DNA from: an uncultured Pelagibacteraceae bacterium
GTDB lineage: Bacteria; Pseudomonadota; Alphaproteobacteria; Pelagibacterales; Pelagibacteraceae
Reading direction: 5' to 3'
Length of the DNA: 64,000 bases
Assembly: GCA_902558705.1 (NCBI GenBank)
Contig: CACEEW010000004.1
Span: 19,474-83,473 of the forward strand
The translations under genes were made by a program, and so were the position numbers. Under the pieces are notes generated by a model, which was not told the DNA's origin, ran no database searches, and saw only the letters and a list, made by a program, of their open reading frames with translations. Numbering within the stretch: the first letter of the stretch is position 1; each line of letters opens with the position of its first letter. Positions 37,899 through 50,460 of the stretch are shown here, piece by piece.

Positions 37899-38560
37899 GT
37901 ATTTACTTTCCAATCAGTTTCGAAAGTCACATAGTTTACTTGAATACATCTTCTTTCTTTAACTATTTTCTTCTTTTCCATCCCATGCCAAGTATTTGGT
38001 CCACTAGTAAACAAATATCCATAATTATGCTTATAAGGAACTGTTTTAACTTTTTCTAATTTCTCGTTATAAAAATCTGTACCTAAGTCTTCAGATTCAT
38101 TTGCATTATTTACAAAAATTAAACCAGACATTAGTTTTTCTTTAATGTCACAATGAGGCTTCAACCAAAAACCTTCTCGATCACAGATAACTTCCAACCG
38201 AACATATGAATTTGATAAATCTTTATTTATCATTTTTGAAATATTTTCATAAACCTCTTTTGATTGTAGTTCATTAATAAATTTTACTAAATGAGGAAAT
38301 TGTGAAGCATTATCTTTTGTTATAAAACATCTAAATTTAATTGCCTTACCTCCAGAAGAATCTCCTTCTCTGAATTCTGCAGCACCTCCATCAATCGCTC
38401 TTGTTCCATCATAATTTAGATTATGTTTACTTACATCTGGAATATCAGCTTTGACAATTTCTTCTATTGCAGCATCAGTAAGTGCATCGTAATATTCATA
38501 ATGTTCAAATGGAAACTCATGTTTTTTGGATTGCTTTTGAATTGAATTGATAAAAGACAT
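37895..38560 (-). CDS. 2-oxoglutarate/Fe(II)-dependent oxygenase-like protein
   Basis: A 221-residue protein with the double-stranded beta-helix iron-binding pattern: His and Asp in [11 protein letters not shown] (about residues 131-134), the distal His in NTWHGMEKK (about 191) and an Arg in [12 protein letters not shown] that would hold 2-oxoglutarate. These enzymes hydroxylate or otherwise oxidise proteins or small molecules; the substrate here is unknown. It abuts an ELM1-family gene upstream (one-base overlap), so the two are probably one operon, and its stop shares TTAA with carB. Confidence 0.75.
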   Translation of the reverse strand: MSFINSIQKQSKKHEFPFEHYEYYDALTDAAIEEIVKADIPDVSKHNLNYDGTRAIDGGAAEFREGDSSGGKAIKFRCFITKDNASQFPHLVKFINELQSKEVYENISKMINKDLSNSYVRLEVICDREGFWLKPHCDIKEKLMSGLIFVNNANESEDLGTDFYNEKLEKVKTVPYKHNYGYLFTSGPNTWHGMEKKKIVKERRCIQVNYVTFETDWKVNT

Positions 38561-39504
38561 TAAGAGTTAATTTTTTGTTTAATTATTTTTGCTACTCTAT
38601 TAGTTTCATCTAGTTTTTGATAGTTCCAATTTTCCTCTTCGTCACCTAAATTTCTAATTATATTTAATTCTCTAAATAATCTTCTAAATTTTTGAAATCT
38701 TTTATCATTTTTTCTAGGTAAAATATTTGCGACATAAATAGGTTTTCCAGTTAAAGCTGCCTCTGAAATCATTGAACTTGAGTCACAAGTTACCACTATA
38801 GTTTGAGATATTGATAAAGCAGATAAATAAGCTTTTTTATCAATATTATTAATAATTGTATGATTTTCCCCAAAATATTCTTTAGCATAAATGATTGAAT
38901 TTTTTGGTGTTCTGAAAGATGGAATGACAACAAGCTGAAAATCATTTTTTTTTAAGAAATTATTTAAAAGAAAGAAAATATTTTTAATATTTTTTAAAGA
39001 ATAGTCATAGTACTTAGTTGGACCTCCCAAAATTAAAGTGCAAATTTTTCTTTGATCTTTTTTAATAAATAAATTTAAATAATCTTTATTCTTAATTATT
39101 TCATCATTTGTAAGATAGTGAATTGCACCTTTCGTATTAATTACATTTAGACCTTTTATGGAGTCATGTTCAGGAGCAACTATAAAATCAAAATTATTGA
39201 AATTTACTTTTGGATCTTGAATGTGAATACTAATTACTTTTTTTTTTAAGCTATTTTTAAGATGAATGGAGGGAATTACACTTTTGCGTCCACAAGAAAT
39301 AATCATATCAAAATCAGATTGATTAACTTTTTTGTAAACTATTTGTGAAATCGGAGTGAATTTTGGAGGAATCATTTTCCAAAAATTATTTAGTTCAACT
39401 GTGTGGTGTGTAAAATCTATGTCTAAAGCTTTTGCTAAACCCTCTACTTGGCTGATCATGCCGTGCATGCCTTGAGTTAATAATATACCTTTTAATTTGT
39501 TCAT
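38560..39504 (-). CDS. ELM1/GtrOC1-family protein (DUF1022)
   Basis: A 314-residue protein of the family named after plant mitochondrial fission factor ELM1. Hallmarks: KGILLTQGMHGMISQVEGLAKAL near the start, ISCGRKSVIPSIHLK, ISIHIQDPKVNFNNFDFIVAPEHD (parts), LILGGPTKYYDY, and VVTCDSSSMISEAALTGKPIYV. The pattern is like GT-B glycosyltransferases, and some bacterial members sit in polysaccharide clusters, so an envelope glycosylation role is possible but not shown. It starts 21 bp from trxB (divergent) and overlaps the oxygenase gene by one base. Confidence 0.8.
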   Translation of the reverse strand: MNKLKGILLTQGMHGMISQVEGLAKALDIDFTHHTVELNNFWKMIPPKFTPISQIVYKKVNQSDFDMIISCGRKSVIPSIHLKNSLKKKVISIHIQDPKVNFNNFDFIVAPEHDSIKGLNVINTKGAIHYLTNDEIIKNKDYLNLFIKKDQRKICTLILGGPTKYYDYSLKNIKNIFFLLNNFLKKNDFQLVVIPSFRTPKNSIIYAKEYFGENHTIINNIDKKAYLSALSISQTIVVTCDSSSMISEAALTGKPIYVANILPRKNDKRFQKFRRLFRELNIIRNLGDEEENWNYQKLDETNRVAKIIKQKINS

Positions 39505-39525
39505 TAATTACTATATAGCTTTCAT

Positions 39526-40473
39526 ATGAGTCAAAATCCAACTAAACACACAAAAGTGTTAATAATTGGATCCGGTCCAGCTGGTTACACAGCTGCAGTT
39601 TATGCAGCTCGTGCAATGTTAAACCCTATTTTGGTTTATGGATCTGAACCTGGAGGTCAATTAACGACAACTACTGATGTTGAAAATTATCCTGGTTTTG
39701 CTGATGTTATTCAGGGACCTTGGTTAATGGATCAAATGAAAGAGCAAGCGAAAGCAGTTGGCACTGAGATGATAGAAGATCATATTGGATCAGTAAATTT
39801 AAAATCGACACCATTTGAGGCAGTTGGTGATAGTGGACAAAAATTTACTGCAGATAGTATTATTATTTCAACTGGTGCTCAAGCAAGATGGTTAAACATA
39901 AGATCAGAGCAAGAATTTAGAGGTTTTGGAGTGTCCGCATGTGCTACATGTGATGGATTTTTCTTCAAAGAGAAAGAAGTTGCAGTTGTTGGTGGTGGTA
40001 ATGCTGCTGTAGAAGAAGCAATGTTTCTTACAAAGTTTGCTTCAAAGGTCAAATTAATTCACAGACGTGATAGTCTGAGAGCAGAAAAAATGCTTCAAAA
40101 AAAATTAATGGAAAACAAAAAAATTGAAATTATTTGGGATACTGTAATTGAAGATGTGATAGGTGATAAAGAGCCTAAAAATGTAAAAGGTATTAAAGTA
40201 AAAAATGTAAAAACAAATAAAATTGAAGAGATCAAAGTTGATGGTTTATTTGTAGCAATTGGTCATGATCCAGCAACTTCATTATTTAAAGATCAATTGA
40301 AAATGGATAATGAAGGATATTTGATTACCAAACCAGATTCTACTGAAACTAATATTCCTGGAGTTTATGCTGCAGGAGATGTGAAGGACAAAACATTTAG
40401 ACAAGCTGTAACTGCTGCAGGTATGGGTTGTATGGCTGCACTTGAGGCTGAAAAGCATCTTTCGCATAAGTAA
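39526..40473 (+). CDS. trxB: Thioredoxin reductase
   Basis: A 315-residue FAD/NADPH enzyme that reduces thioredoxin. The FAD-binding GSGPAGYTAAVYAARA, the GGQLTTTTDVENYPGF segment, the redox-active cysteine pair in ACATCDGFFF, the NADPH-binding VVGGGNAAVEEA, HRRDSLRA and the C-terminal AAGDVKDKTFRQAVTAAGMGCMAAL are all present and at normal spacing. A TATATA-like box lies 9 bases before the ATG. The next gene starts one base after the stop. Confidence 0.96.
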   Translation: MSQNPTKHTKVLIIGSGPAGYTAAVYAARAMLNPILVYGSEPGGQLTTTTDVENYPGFADVIQGPWLMDQMKEQAKAVGTEMIEDHIGSVNLKSTPFEAVGDSGQKFTADSIIISTGAQARWLNIRSEQEFRGFGVSACATCDGFFFKEKEVAVVGGGNAAVEEAMFLTKFASKVKLIHRRDSLRAEKMLQKKLMENKKIEIIWDTVIEDVIGDKEPKNVKGIKVKNVKTNKIEEIKVDGLFVAIGHDPATSLFKDQLKMDNEGYLITKPDSTETNIPGVYAAGDVKDKTFRQAVTAAGMGCMAALEAEKHLSHK

Positions 40474-40474
40474 A

Positions 40475-41422
40475 GTGAAAAATAATTTACATGTTTTTTT
40501 AGGAGCAACTGTAGCTGATGCTGCAGCTAGACCATTACATTGGGTTTATAATCAGAAAAAACTGCTAACTTATATTAAGGGAAAACAAGACTTTACCTTC
40601 TTAAAAAAAAATAAAAGTCCTTTTTACAACATTAAAACTGGCAAAGTTTCTGGTTATAATGAAATTGGTCAAGTGATGTTCAAAACTTTAGTTGAAGGTC
40701 ATCAAGATATAGAAGAAAGATTTAAAAAAAATATTACAAAAAATTTTGGTCCAGGAAGTATTTACTGGAAAAATTTAAATCTAAGAGCAAAATACAAAAA
40801 AGTTAAAGACTGGCGAGGAATAATAAAAGGACCTTGGATCCATCAGAATATCATTGAAACTGTAAGAAATATTAAGTCTAAAAAAAAATTAACTGGAGGT
40901 AAAAAGGTAAACGAGTCTGATGGTTATTGTGCTGCTCTTCCATATTTTTTGTATGGCTTTAATCTTAAAGATGTAAAAAAGATTATCTCTACAGTAACTG
41001 TTTCAAAAATAAGTCTCAAATACGCTTTAGCAAAATTTTATCTAATAGATTTAGCACTAAAAGGTTGCAAAGATCCTATAAACGAATTCATAAAGATATT
41101 TAAAAAAAATTCATATTTTAAAAGTGTTGTTGAAGATATTAAAAAAGTTAAAAGATTAAAATCAAAACCCCACCCTATTGTAGTTAAAAAATTGGGCATG
41201 GCTTGTAGTTATCCAGGAACATTTAATAGCTCAATTCATTCAATTATTAATTCCACAAATTATAAAGGGGCTATTTTAAAAACTATTAAAGCTGGTGGCT
41301 GTAACTGTTCTAGAGTTAATTTTATTGGAGCTTATTTTGCTGCTTTAAAAGGATTAGATACTATCCCAAAATCTTGGATAAAAAAAACTGATTTAGCTAA
41401 AAAAATATTAGAGCAAAAATAG
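40475..41422 (+). CDS. ADP-ribosylglycohydrolase-like protein (J1-crystallin/SelJ type)
   Basis: About 315 residues from GTG 40475 (an upstream TTG at 40442 lies inside trxB and is less likely). The start LGATVADAAARPLHWVYN and the end AGGCNCSRVNFIGAYFAALKGLDTIP have the order and spacing of ADP-ribosylglycohydrolase proteins, and most resemble the J1-crystallin/SelJ branch as I remember it. The usual magnesium-binding GGDTDT motif is replaced by GGCNCSR, so ADP-ribose removal cannot be assumed. It follows trxB with one base between, and ends 6 bp from the convergent aspartate aminotransferase gene. Confidence 0.7.
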   Translation: MKNNLHVFLGATVADAAARPLHWVYNQKKLLTYIKGKQDFTFLKKNKSPFYNIKTGKVSGYNEIGQVMFKTLVEGHQDIEERFKKNITKNFGPGSIYWKNLNLRAKYKKVKDWRGIIKGPWIHQNIIETVRNIKSKKKLTGGKKVNESDGYCAALPYFLYGFNLKDVKKIISTVTVSKISLKYALAKFYLIDLALKGCKDPINEFIKIFKKNSYFKSVVEDIKKVKRLKSKPHPIVVKKLGMACSYPGTFNSSIHSIINSTNYKGAILKTIKAGGCNCSRVNFIGAYFAALKGLDTIPKSWIKKTDLAKKILEQK

Positions 41423-41428
41423 AATTGT

Positions 41429-44807
<3,379 letters not shown>

Positions 44808-44826
<19 letters not shown>

Positions 44827-45563
44827 TTATTACTGGAGGAGCAACCAGAATAGGTGCTGCAATAGCAAAAAAATTATCAGGACCAAAGATTGAAATTGTA
44901 ATTCACTATAACAAATCAAAATCAAAGGCAGAAAGGCTTAAAGAAGAGTTAAAAAAGATTGGTACTATTGTTTATTTAGTAAAAGCAGATCTAGGTAGCA
45001 AAAATGATGTAGATAAAATTATCAAATTTTCAAAATTCAAATTAAAATATTTTGACTGTTTAATTAATAATGCCTCCCTATTTGAAAACGATAAATTGGA
45101 AAATTTTTCAGTTAAAGGTTGGGATCTTCATTTAAATGCAAATCTTAAAGCACCTGCGTTGCTATCTAAGGGTTTTGCAAAAAATACCAGAGGAAAAAAT
45201 AATAATATAATTAACATTATTGATCAAAGAGTCTTCAAATTAACACCTTACTTTTTTTCATATACATTAAGTAAAACAGGTCTTTATACTCTCACTAAAA
45301 CTAGTGCAATGAGCTTAGCTCCAAAGATACGTGTCAACGGCATAGCTCCAGGTCCAACAATTAAAAACAAAAGACAAACTCAAAAACACTTCAAAAACCA
45401 GTATTTTGCTACACCATTAAAACAGCAAGTTGATGTTAACGAGATCTGTAGTGCTGTTGACTTTTTTATTAAAAACAGCTCTATTACAGGTCAAGTTTTA
45501 GCCATTGATAGTGGTCAAAGTTTAAACTGGCAAACACCAGACATTATGGGAAATAAAGAATGA
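44808..45563 (+). CDS. folM: Short-chain dehydrogenase, FolM/pteridine reductase-like
   Basis: A 251-residue SDR enzyme. The NADPH loop is [12 protein letters not shown], with the R-I-G form (TGxxxRIG) shared by pteridine reductases and FolM; the NNASLFEND motif, catalytic YTLSKTGL (Tyr-x-x-x-Lys) and [10 protein letters not shown] follow. FolM reduces dihydromonapterin or dihydrofolate. The immediate neighbour is folB (4-bp overlap), so a pteridine role is likely. A generic 3-oxoacyl-ACP-reductase-like function is the alternative. Confidence 0.75.
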
Positions 45564-45985
45564 AAAAAAATAATCTTAAAATAGTAAAAATAGACAAATC
45601 AAAAAATTTATTTAATTACGAAAAAAAAATTTTAATTAATGAGCTTATTTTAAATCTTAAACTTGGCTATTATGACTTCGAAAAGGAAAAATCACAAAAA
45701 ATTAAATTTAGTCTTGAAATTGATTATGAGGATAAAAAACCAACAAATGATAAAGATATTAAGTCTATAGTAAACTATGGAACAATCGTTAAATTAATAA
45801 CAAAACTAGTTAAAAAGAAACATTATAATTTTTTAGAGTCCCTTGCAGAGGCAGTTTTTGATGAATTATTTAAAGACAAAAGAATTGGTAAAATATTGTT
45901 AAAAATTGAGAAATTAGAAATTTTAAAAGACTGTTCATCAGTTGGTATTCAAATTACCAAAAAAAGAAGTCATGATAAGTTCTGA
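45560..45985 (+). CDS. folB: Dihydroneopterin aldolase FolB
   Basis: A 141-residue protein of the FolB/FolX tunnelling fold. After a 25-residue lysine-rich lead-in come [64 protein letters not shown] sequence (here [17 protein letters not shown]) with the conserved Glu, and [11 protein letters not shown]. It would split dihydroneopterin in folate synthesis. It overlaps the SDR gene by 4 bp and uvrC by 14 bp. Confidence 0.85.
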   Translation: MKKNNLKIVKIDKSKNLFNYEKKILINELILNLKLGYYDFEKEKSQKIKFSLEIDYEDKKPTNDKDIKSIVNYGTIVKLITKLVKKKHYNFLESLAEAVFDELFKDKRIGKILLKIEKLEILKDCSSVGIQITKKRSHDKF

Positions 45986-47807
45986 TATCGGAAAAGAAGT
46001 AATTAAAAAAGAGCTCACACTTATTCCTAAACTCCCTGGGGTATACAGGATGCTTAATGAAAAAGGAGATATTCTATACGTCGGCAAAGCAAAAAATTTA
46101 CCAAATAGACTAAAAAGTTATATAGCTGAAAAGAATCATATTATTAGAACAGAGAGAATGTTATCTCAAACCAGGAAACTCGAGATAACAACTACTTCAA
46201 ATGAAAGTGAGGCATTACTTCTTGAAGCAAACTTAATTAAAAAACATAAACCTAAGTTTAACATTCTATTAAGAGATGACAAATCTTTTCCGTTTATCTT
46301 TATTAGTAATAAAGACAAATGGCCACAAATTAAAAGACACCGTGGAAAGAAAACAGGTGAAGGTTTTTATTTTGGTCCTTTTGCATCAGCAGGATCAGCC
46401 AATTGGACAATTAAAATGATACAGAAGATTTTTCACTTAAGAGTTTGTGATGATACAGTTTTCAAAAATAGAGAACGTCCTTGTATTTTATATCAAATTA
46501 AAAGATGCTCTGGACCTTGTGTTGGATATATAGAGAAAGAGGAGTATAAAAAAACAGTAGATGATGCAATAGAATTTGTATCTGGGAAATCAAGGAAGAT
46601 ACAAAAAAGTCTTTCTGACCAGATGGAAAAAGCTAGTGAGGATTTAGATTTTGAAAAAGCAACAATTTTAAGAGATAGGATAAAATCTTTAAATATTATT
46701 CAATCTTCACAAAGAATTAATGAAGCTAATTTAATCGAAGCTGATGTAATCGCAGGATATAAAGAGTCTGGCAAAACTTGTATTCAAGTTTTTTTTTACA
46801 GATCAAAACAGAATTGGGGCAATCAAGCTTTTTTTCCTAAACATGATCCAGATGAAAAATTATGTAATATATTAAATTCATTTGTCTCTCAATTTTATGA
46901 AAATAAGAGTGTACCATCATCAATAATTTTATCTGAGGATATTAAAGAAAAAATTTTAATAGAAAAAACTCTTTCTCAAAAAGAAAGTAAACAAATTAAT
47001 ATCTCGGTTGCAAAAAAAGGATCAAAATTAAAAGTAATTAATCAAGCAATAAAAAACGCTAAAGATAGTTTAAATCGAAAACTTTATGAAAGTCAGAATA
47101 ATCGAGAATTATTTGATGCTGTTGTAGGTAAGTTTAATTTAGAAACAAATATTAACCTAATTGAGGTTTATGATAACAGTCATATTCAAGGAACCAATAG
47201 TGTTGGTGCTTTAATTGCTTACGGAGATGAGGGATTTATAAAAAAAAGATACAGAAAATTTAATATTAAAAATAAAAAAAATGAACAAGATGATTATGGA
47301 ATGATGCGAGAGGTATTGAATAGAAGATTTAAAAGAGCTGTCCAAGAAAAAGATAACTACTTATCTTTTCCAGATTTGGTTATTGTAGATGGTGGAAAAG
47401 GACAGTATTCTGTAGCAAGAGAGACTTTAAATGAATTAGGACTACATGATATACCAATCATTGCGATAGCAAAGGGTAAATTTAGGAATAGTGGTAATGA
47501 AACCTTTTTTTACAATGGAAAAGAATTTAAATTTACCAAAAATGATCCTACCCTTTTCTTTCTTCAGCGAATTCGAGATGAGTCACATCGTTTTGCAATA
47601 AGCGCTCATAGAGCTAAAAGAAAAAAAGGAATTAGTAAATCTTTACTTGATCAAATAGAAGGTATTGGCTCTATTAGAAAAAGAGCTCTATTGAACCATT
47701 TTGGCTCTGCTAGGGCAGTAGAATCTGCAAGTCTTGATGAAATAAAATCGGTTGAAGGTGTTGAGGTAAAAGTTGCAAAAAAGATATATAACTTTTTTCA
47801 TGAATAA
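45972..47807 (+). CDS. uvrC: Excinuclease ABC subunit UvrC
   Basis: A 611-residue dual-incision nuclease of nucleotide excision repair. The N-terminal GIY-YIG domain has [22 protein letters not shown], then a cysteine-containing segment ([17 protein letters not shown]), a UVR domain ([16 protein letters not shown]), the RNase H-like C-terminal nuclease ([31 protein letters not shown]) and a helix-hairpin-helix pair ([13 protein letters not shown]). I start it at ATG 45972; an upstream TTG at 45942 is in frame but lies within folB. Confidence 0.95.
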   Translation: MISSDIGKEVIKKELTLIPKLPGVYRMLNEKGDILYVGKAKNLPNRLKSYIAEKNHIIRTERMLSQTRKLEITTTSNESEALLLEANLIKKHKPKFNILLRDDKSFPFIFISNKDKWPQIKRHRGKKTGEGFYFGPFASAGSANWTIKMIQKIFHLRVCDDTVFKNRERPCILYQIKRCSGPCVGYIEKEEYKKTVDDAIEFVSGKSRKIQKSLSDQMEKASEDLDFEKATILRDRIKSLNIIQSSQRINEANLIEADVIAGYKESGKTCIQVFFYRSKQNWGNQAFFPKHDPDEKLCNILNSFVSQFYENKSVPSSIILSEDIKEKILIEKTLSQKESKQINISVAKKGSKLKVINQAIKNAKDSLNRKLYESQNNRELFDAVVGKFNLETNINLIEVYDNSHIQGTNSVGALIAYGDEGFIKKRYRKFNIKNKKNEQDDYGMMREVLNRRFKRAVQEKDNYLSFPDLVIVDGGKGQYSVARETLNELGLHDIPIIAIAKGKFRNSGNETFFYNGKEFKFTKNDPTLFFLQRIRDESHRFAISAHRAKRKKGISKSLLDQIEGIGSIRKRALLNHFGSARAVESASLDEIKSVEGVEVKVAKKIYNFFHE

Positions 47808-47815
47808 AAATTTTT

Positions 47816-48400
47816 ATGCTTAGAAAAATACCAAATATATTAACTATTGGTCGGATATTAATAGTCCCGTTTTTTGTATTAGCATTTTATTTACCAGGTT
47901 TTTATGGAGATTTAACTGCTTTAATTCTATTTATTGTTGCCTCATTTACTGATTTTCTAGATGGAATGTTAGCAAGATTACTTGGACAAGAGTCAAAGCT
48001 AGGTGAATTGTTAGATCCAATTGCAGATAAAATTATTGTAGCGACTGCTTTAATTCTTTTAGTAATGGATGGAACTATACGTCATTATGAAGTCATAGCA
48101 GCAATAATAATTTTAACACGTGAAATTTTGATATCTGGTTTAAGAGAGTTTTTAGCAAAAGGAAAAATTAAACTACCCGTTTCAAGTCTTGCAAAATTAA
48201 AAACAGTTTTACAAATGGTTTCAATTGCACTTTTACTTTCTGGAGAAACTGGAAATAAAATTATTAATTTTCAAGATTATAATGCACAAACAATTGGCAT
48301 AATTCTTTTATGGCTTTCAGCGGCTTTAACTCTTTTTACTGGATACGATTATATGCGTAAAGGAATAGACCATGCAATATCAGAAGACAACAAAGATTAG
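47816..48400 (+). CDS. pgsA: Phosphatidylglycerophosphate synthase PgsA
   Basis: A 194-residue polytopic CDP-alcohol phosphatidyltransferase making phosphatidylglycerol phosphate from CDP-diacylglycerol. It starts LRKIPNILTIGRILIVPFFV and has the catalytic pattern DFLDGMLARLLGQESKLGELLDPIADK, described here as its D-G-x2-A-R-x8-G-x3-D-x3-D form. About five hydrophobic helices follow. It sits 8 bp after uvrC, as in many proteobacteria, and its TAG stop shares bases with the convergent ilvE stop. Confidence 0.95.
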   Translation: MLRKIPNILTIGRILIVPFFVLAFYLPGFYGDLTALILFIVASFTDFLDGMLARLLGQESKLGELLDPIADKIIVATALILLVMDGTIRHYEVIAAIIILTREILISGLREFLAKGKIKLPVSSLAKLKTVLQMVSIALLLSGETGNKIINFQDYNAQTIGIILLWLSAALTLFTGYDYMRKGIDHAISEDNKD

Positions 48401-49281
48401 GCAGCCGTTTTTTTCTTTTTAACAACAGATTGATAACTCTCATTTAAATCTATTATCAAATCACAAACTTTAAATTGATTTTCAGCTATACATGATACAG
48501 GTGTAACTTCTGCAGCAGTTCCTGTTAAAAAACAACCAACAAAGTTTTTAAGCTCTTCAGGTTTAATTTTTCTTTCATGAACTTTAATATTTTTTGATTT
48601 TGCAATTTCAATTACAGTTCTTCTAGTAATACCATCTAAAAATGAATCTGGAATTGGTGTATGTAATTCTCCATTTTTGTCCTTAAAAAAAACATTTGCA
48701 CCAGTTGCTTCTGCAATATTCTCTTCGTGATCTAACATTAGTGAGTCTGTAAATCCTTGTTTTTCAGCTTCATGTTTAGAGAGTGTGCAAATCATATAAA
48801 GACCAGATGCTTTAGTGTCCCAAGGTATTGTATTGGGTGCTGGTCTTCTCCAGCTAGATATATTTAATTTTATTCCTTCAATTTTAAGTTTTGGATCAAA
48901 ATAAGATCCCCATTCCCAAGTTGCTATAGCAACATGAATTTTAGTTTGTTGTGCAGAGATAGCCATCATTTCACTTCCTCTCCAAGCTACAGGCCTCACA
49001 TAGCCATTTTCTACTTTTTGAGTTGCGATTATTTTTTTTGACGCCATATTAATTTCATTTTCACTATACGGAATTTCAAATCCCATTCTTTTTGCAGAGT
49101 AAAATAGTCTTGAAGTATGTTCTTCCAGCTTAAAAATAGATCCATCATATACTCGCTCACCTTCGAAAACACAACTAGCATAATGTAATCCATGGCTCAA
49201 AACATGCACTTTAACATCTGACCAATCAACCAATTCGCCATTGTACCATATTTTGCCAGATCTTTTATCGTAAGGTATCAT
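48397..49281 (-). CDS. ilvE: Branched-chain amino acid aminotransferase IlvE
   Basis: A 294-residue fold-type IV PLP enzyme. Present are KIWYNGELVDWSDVKVHVLSHGLHYA (parts), CVFEGERVYDG, RPVAWRGSEMM, the PLP lysine in PWDTKASGLYM, LMLDHEENIAEATGANVFF and FLTGTAAEVTPV. It carries out the last step in Leu, Ile and Val synthesis. Divergent from the MarR gene across 71 bp; its end overlaps pgsA by 4 bp. Confidence 0.94.
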   Translation of the reverse strand: MIPYDKRSGKIWYNGELVDWSDVKVHVLSHGLHYASCVFEGERVYDGSIFKLEEHTSRLFYSAKRMGFEIPYSENEINMASKKIIATQKVENGYVRPVAWRGSEMMAISAQQTKIHVAIATWEWGSYFDPKLKIEGIKLNISSWRRPAPNTIPWDTKASGLYMICTLSKHEAEKQGFTDSLMLDHEENIAEATGANVFFKDKNGELHTPIPDSFLDGITRRTVIEIAKSKNIKVHERKIKPEELKNFVGCFLTGTAAEVTPVSCIAENQFKVCDLIIDLNESYQSVVKKKKTAA

Positions 49282-49352
49282 TTTATGAAATTTAAAAATT
49301 CTTACTGAAAAATATCTTTGTATCTATAATATGTCAATATAACTTACCAATA

Positions 49353-49790
49353 ATGAAACAACTTTTATATCTAAAAGATGATCAATTAAAAGAGCTAATC
49401 GAAAAGCTTTTTATAAGTTACAGGGAAACTTTCTCAGACCCTAAAAAAATTCTAAATAAATACAATATTGGTTTAGCGCACCAAAAAGTAATTCATTTGC
49501 TATCTATGTATGAGGGTATTTCCATCTCTGAATTACTTAAAAGACTAAAAGTTACCAAACAGAGTTTAAACCGGGTTCTTAAAGATTTAATTAAATTAGA
49601 AATTATTTTTTTTAAAAAGAACGATCAAGATACAAGAGTAAAACATATATTTTTAAATGAAAAGGGAGAAAAGATATTCACTGAAATTTTTGAAGTACAA
49701 AAAAAAAGGATACATGGTGCACTTTTGAATTCAAGTTCTGAGGAAGTGGTTAATTTTGATAAAGTTTTAAAAAAAATAATTAATGGATAA
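49353..49790 (+). CDS. MarR-family transcriptional regulator
   Basis: A 145-residue winged-helix protein: the helix-turn-helix lies around residues 55-80 (ISISELLKRLKVTKQSLNRVLKDLIK) followed by the wing (FKKNDQDTRVKHIFLNEKGEKIF). It overlaps the response-regulator gene by 8 bp, forming a MarR-OmpR-EnvZ group. In Rhodobacter a MarR-type gene (petP) and a response regulator (petR) act together on the bc1 operon; petABC is only 8 kb away here, but that link is a guess. A TATAAT at 49325-49330 could be its -10 box. Confidence 0.85.
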   Translation: MKQLLYLKDDQLKELIEKLFISYRETFSDPKKILNKYNIGLAHQKVIHLLSMYEGISISELLKRLKVTKQSLNRVLKDLIKLEIIFFKKNDQDTRVKHIFLNEKGEKIFTEIFEVQKKRIHGALLNSSSEEVVNFDKVLKKIING

Positions 49791-50460
49791 TTTTATAGCG
49801 CATATATTAGTTGTTGATGATGATGATGGAATTAGATCTTTAGTTAAAAAATATTTAAATGAAAATGATTATCTTGTTACAACCGCTAATAGCGCTGAGG
49901 ATGCTAATGAAAAAATAAAAATCATAAAATTCGATTTGATAATATTAGATATCATGATGCCAGGAAAAAATGGACTTGAGTTCATTCAAGAAAATCAAAA
50001 AAAACTTAAAACACCTATCATATTATTGACTGCTAAAGGCCAGGCTAATGAGAGAATAGAAGGTTTAGAAGTTGGTGCAGATGATTATCTTCCAAAACCT
50101 TTTGAACCCAAAGAGCTTATTTTAAGAATTCAAAATATTATTTCAAAAACCAAAATTAAAGACCCAAAAAGAGTTATTGAATTTGAAAATATTAAAATTG
50201 ATTTAAATAAACAATTAATTTTAAAAAAAAATGTCGAGTTTAAAATTAATAATACAGAAAAAAAAATTTTAGAAAATATGATTAATAACCCTGGTAAAAC
50301 ATTTTCAAGAGATGATATTGGCTCATTAATTGATTTATATAAAGAAAGATCTATTGATGTAATCATCACGAGATTAAGAAAGAAAATAGAAATTGATCCA
50401 AAAAATCCAAAATTTCTACAAACTATTAGAGGAGCTGGATATGTTTTATGGATTGAGTAA
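49783..50460 (+). CDS. OmpR-family response regulator
   Basis: A 225-residue two-component regulator. Receiver domain: acidic pocket VVDDDDG at about residues 11-16, phospho-acceptor Asp in LIILDIMMPG (about 56), Thr in LLTAKG and Lys in LPKPFEP. The C-terminal winged-helix DNA-binding domain has LTNTEKKILENM-type sequence (FKINNTEKKILENM), GSLIDLYKERSIDVIITRLRKKIE (parts) and the terminal RGAGYVL. Its partner kinase starts inside its last 20 bases. Confidence 0.92.
   Translation: MDNFIAHILVVDDDDGIRSLVKKYLNENDYLVTTANSAEDANEKIKIIKFDLIILDIMMPGKNGLEFIQENQKKLKTPIILLTAKGQANERIEGLEVGADDYLPKPFEPKELILRIQNIISKTKIKDPKRVIEFENIKIDLNKQLILKKNVEFKINNTEKKILENMINNPGKTFSRDDIGSLIDLYKERSIDVIITRLRKKIEIDPKNPKFLQTIRGAGYVLWIE

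Noticed and set aside
45942..45971. TTG-initiated extension of UvrC
   Set aside because: It lies within folB, and ATG 45972 agrees with the usual UvrC start.
50393..50440. TTG-initiated extension of the histidine kinase
   Set aside because: ATG 50441 has a GGAG ribosome site just upstream and leaves only a 20-bp overlap with the response regulator.
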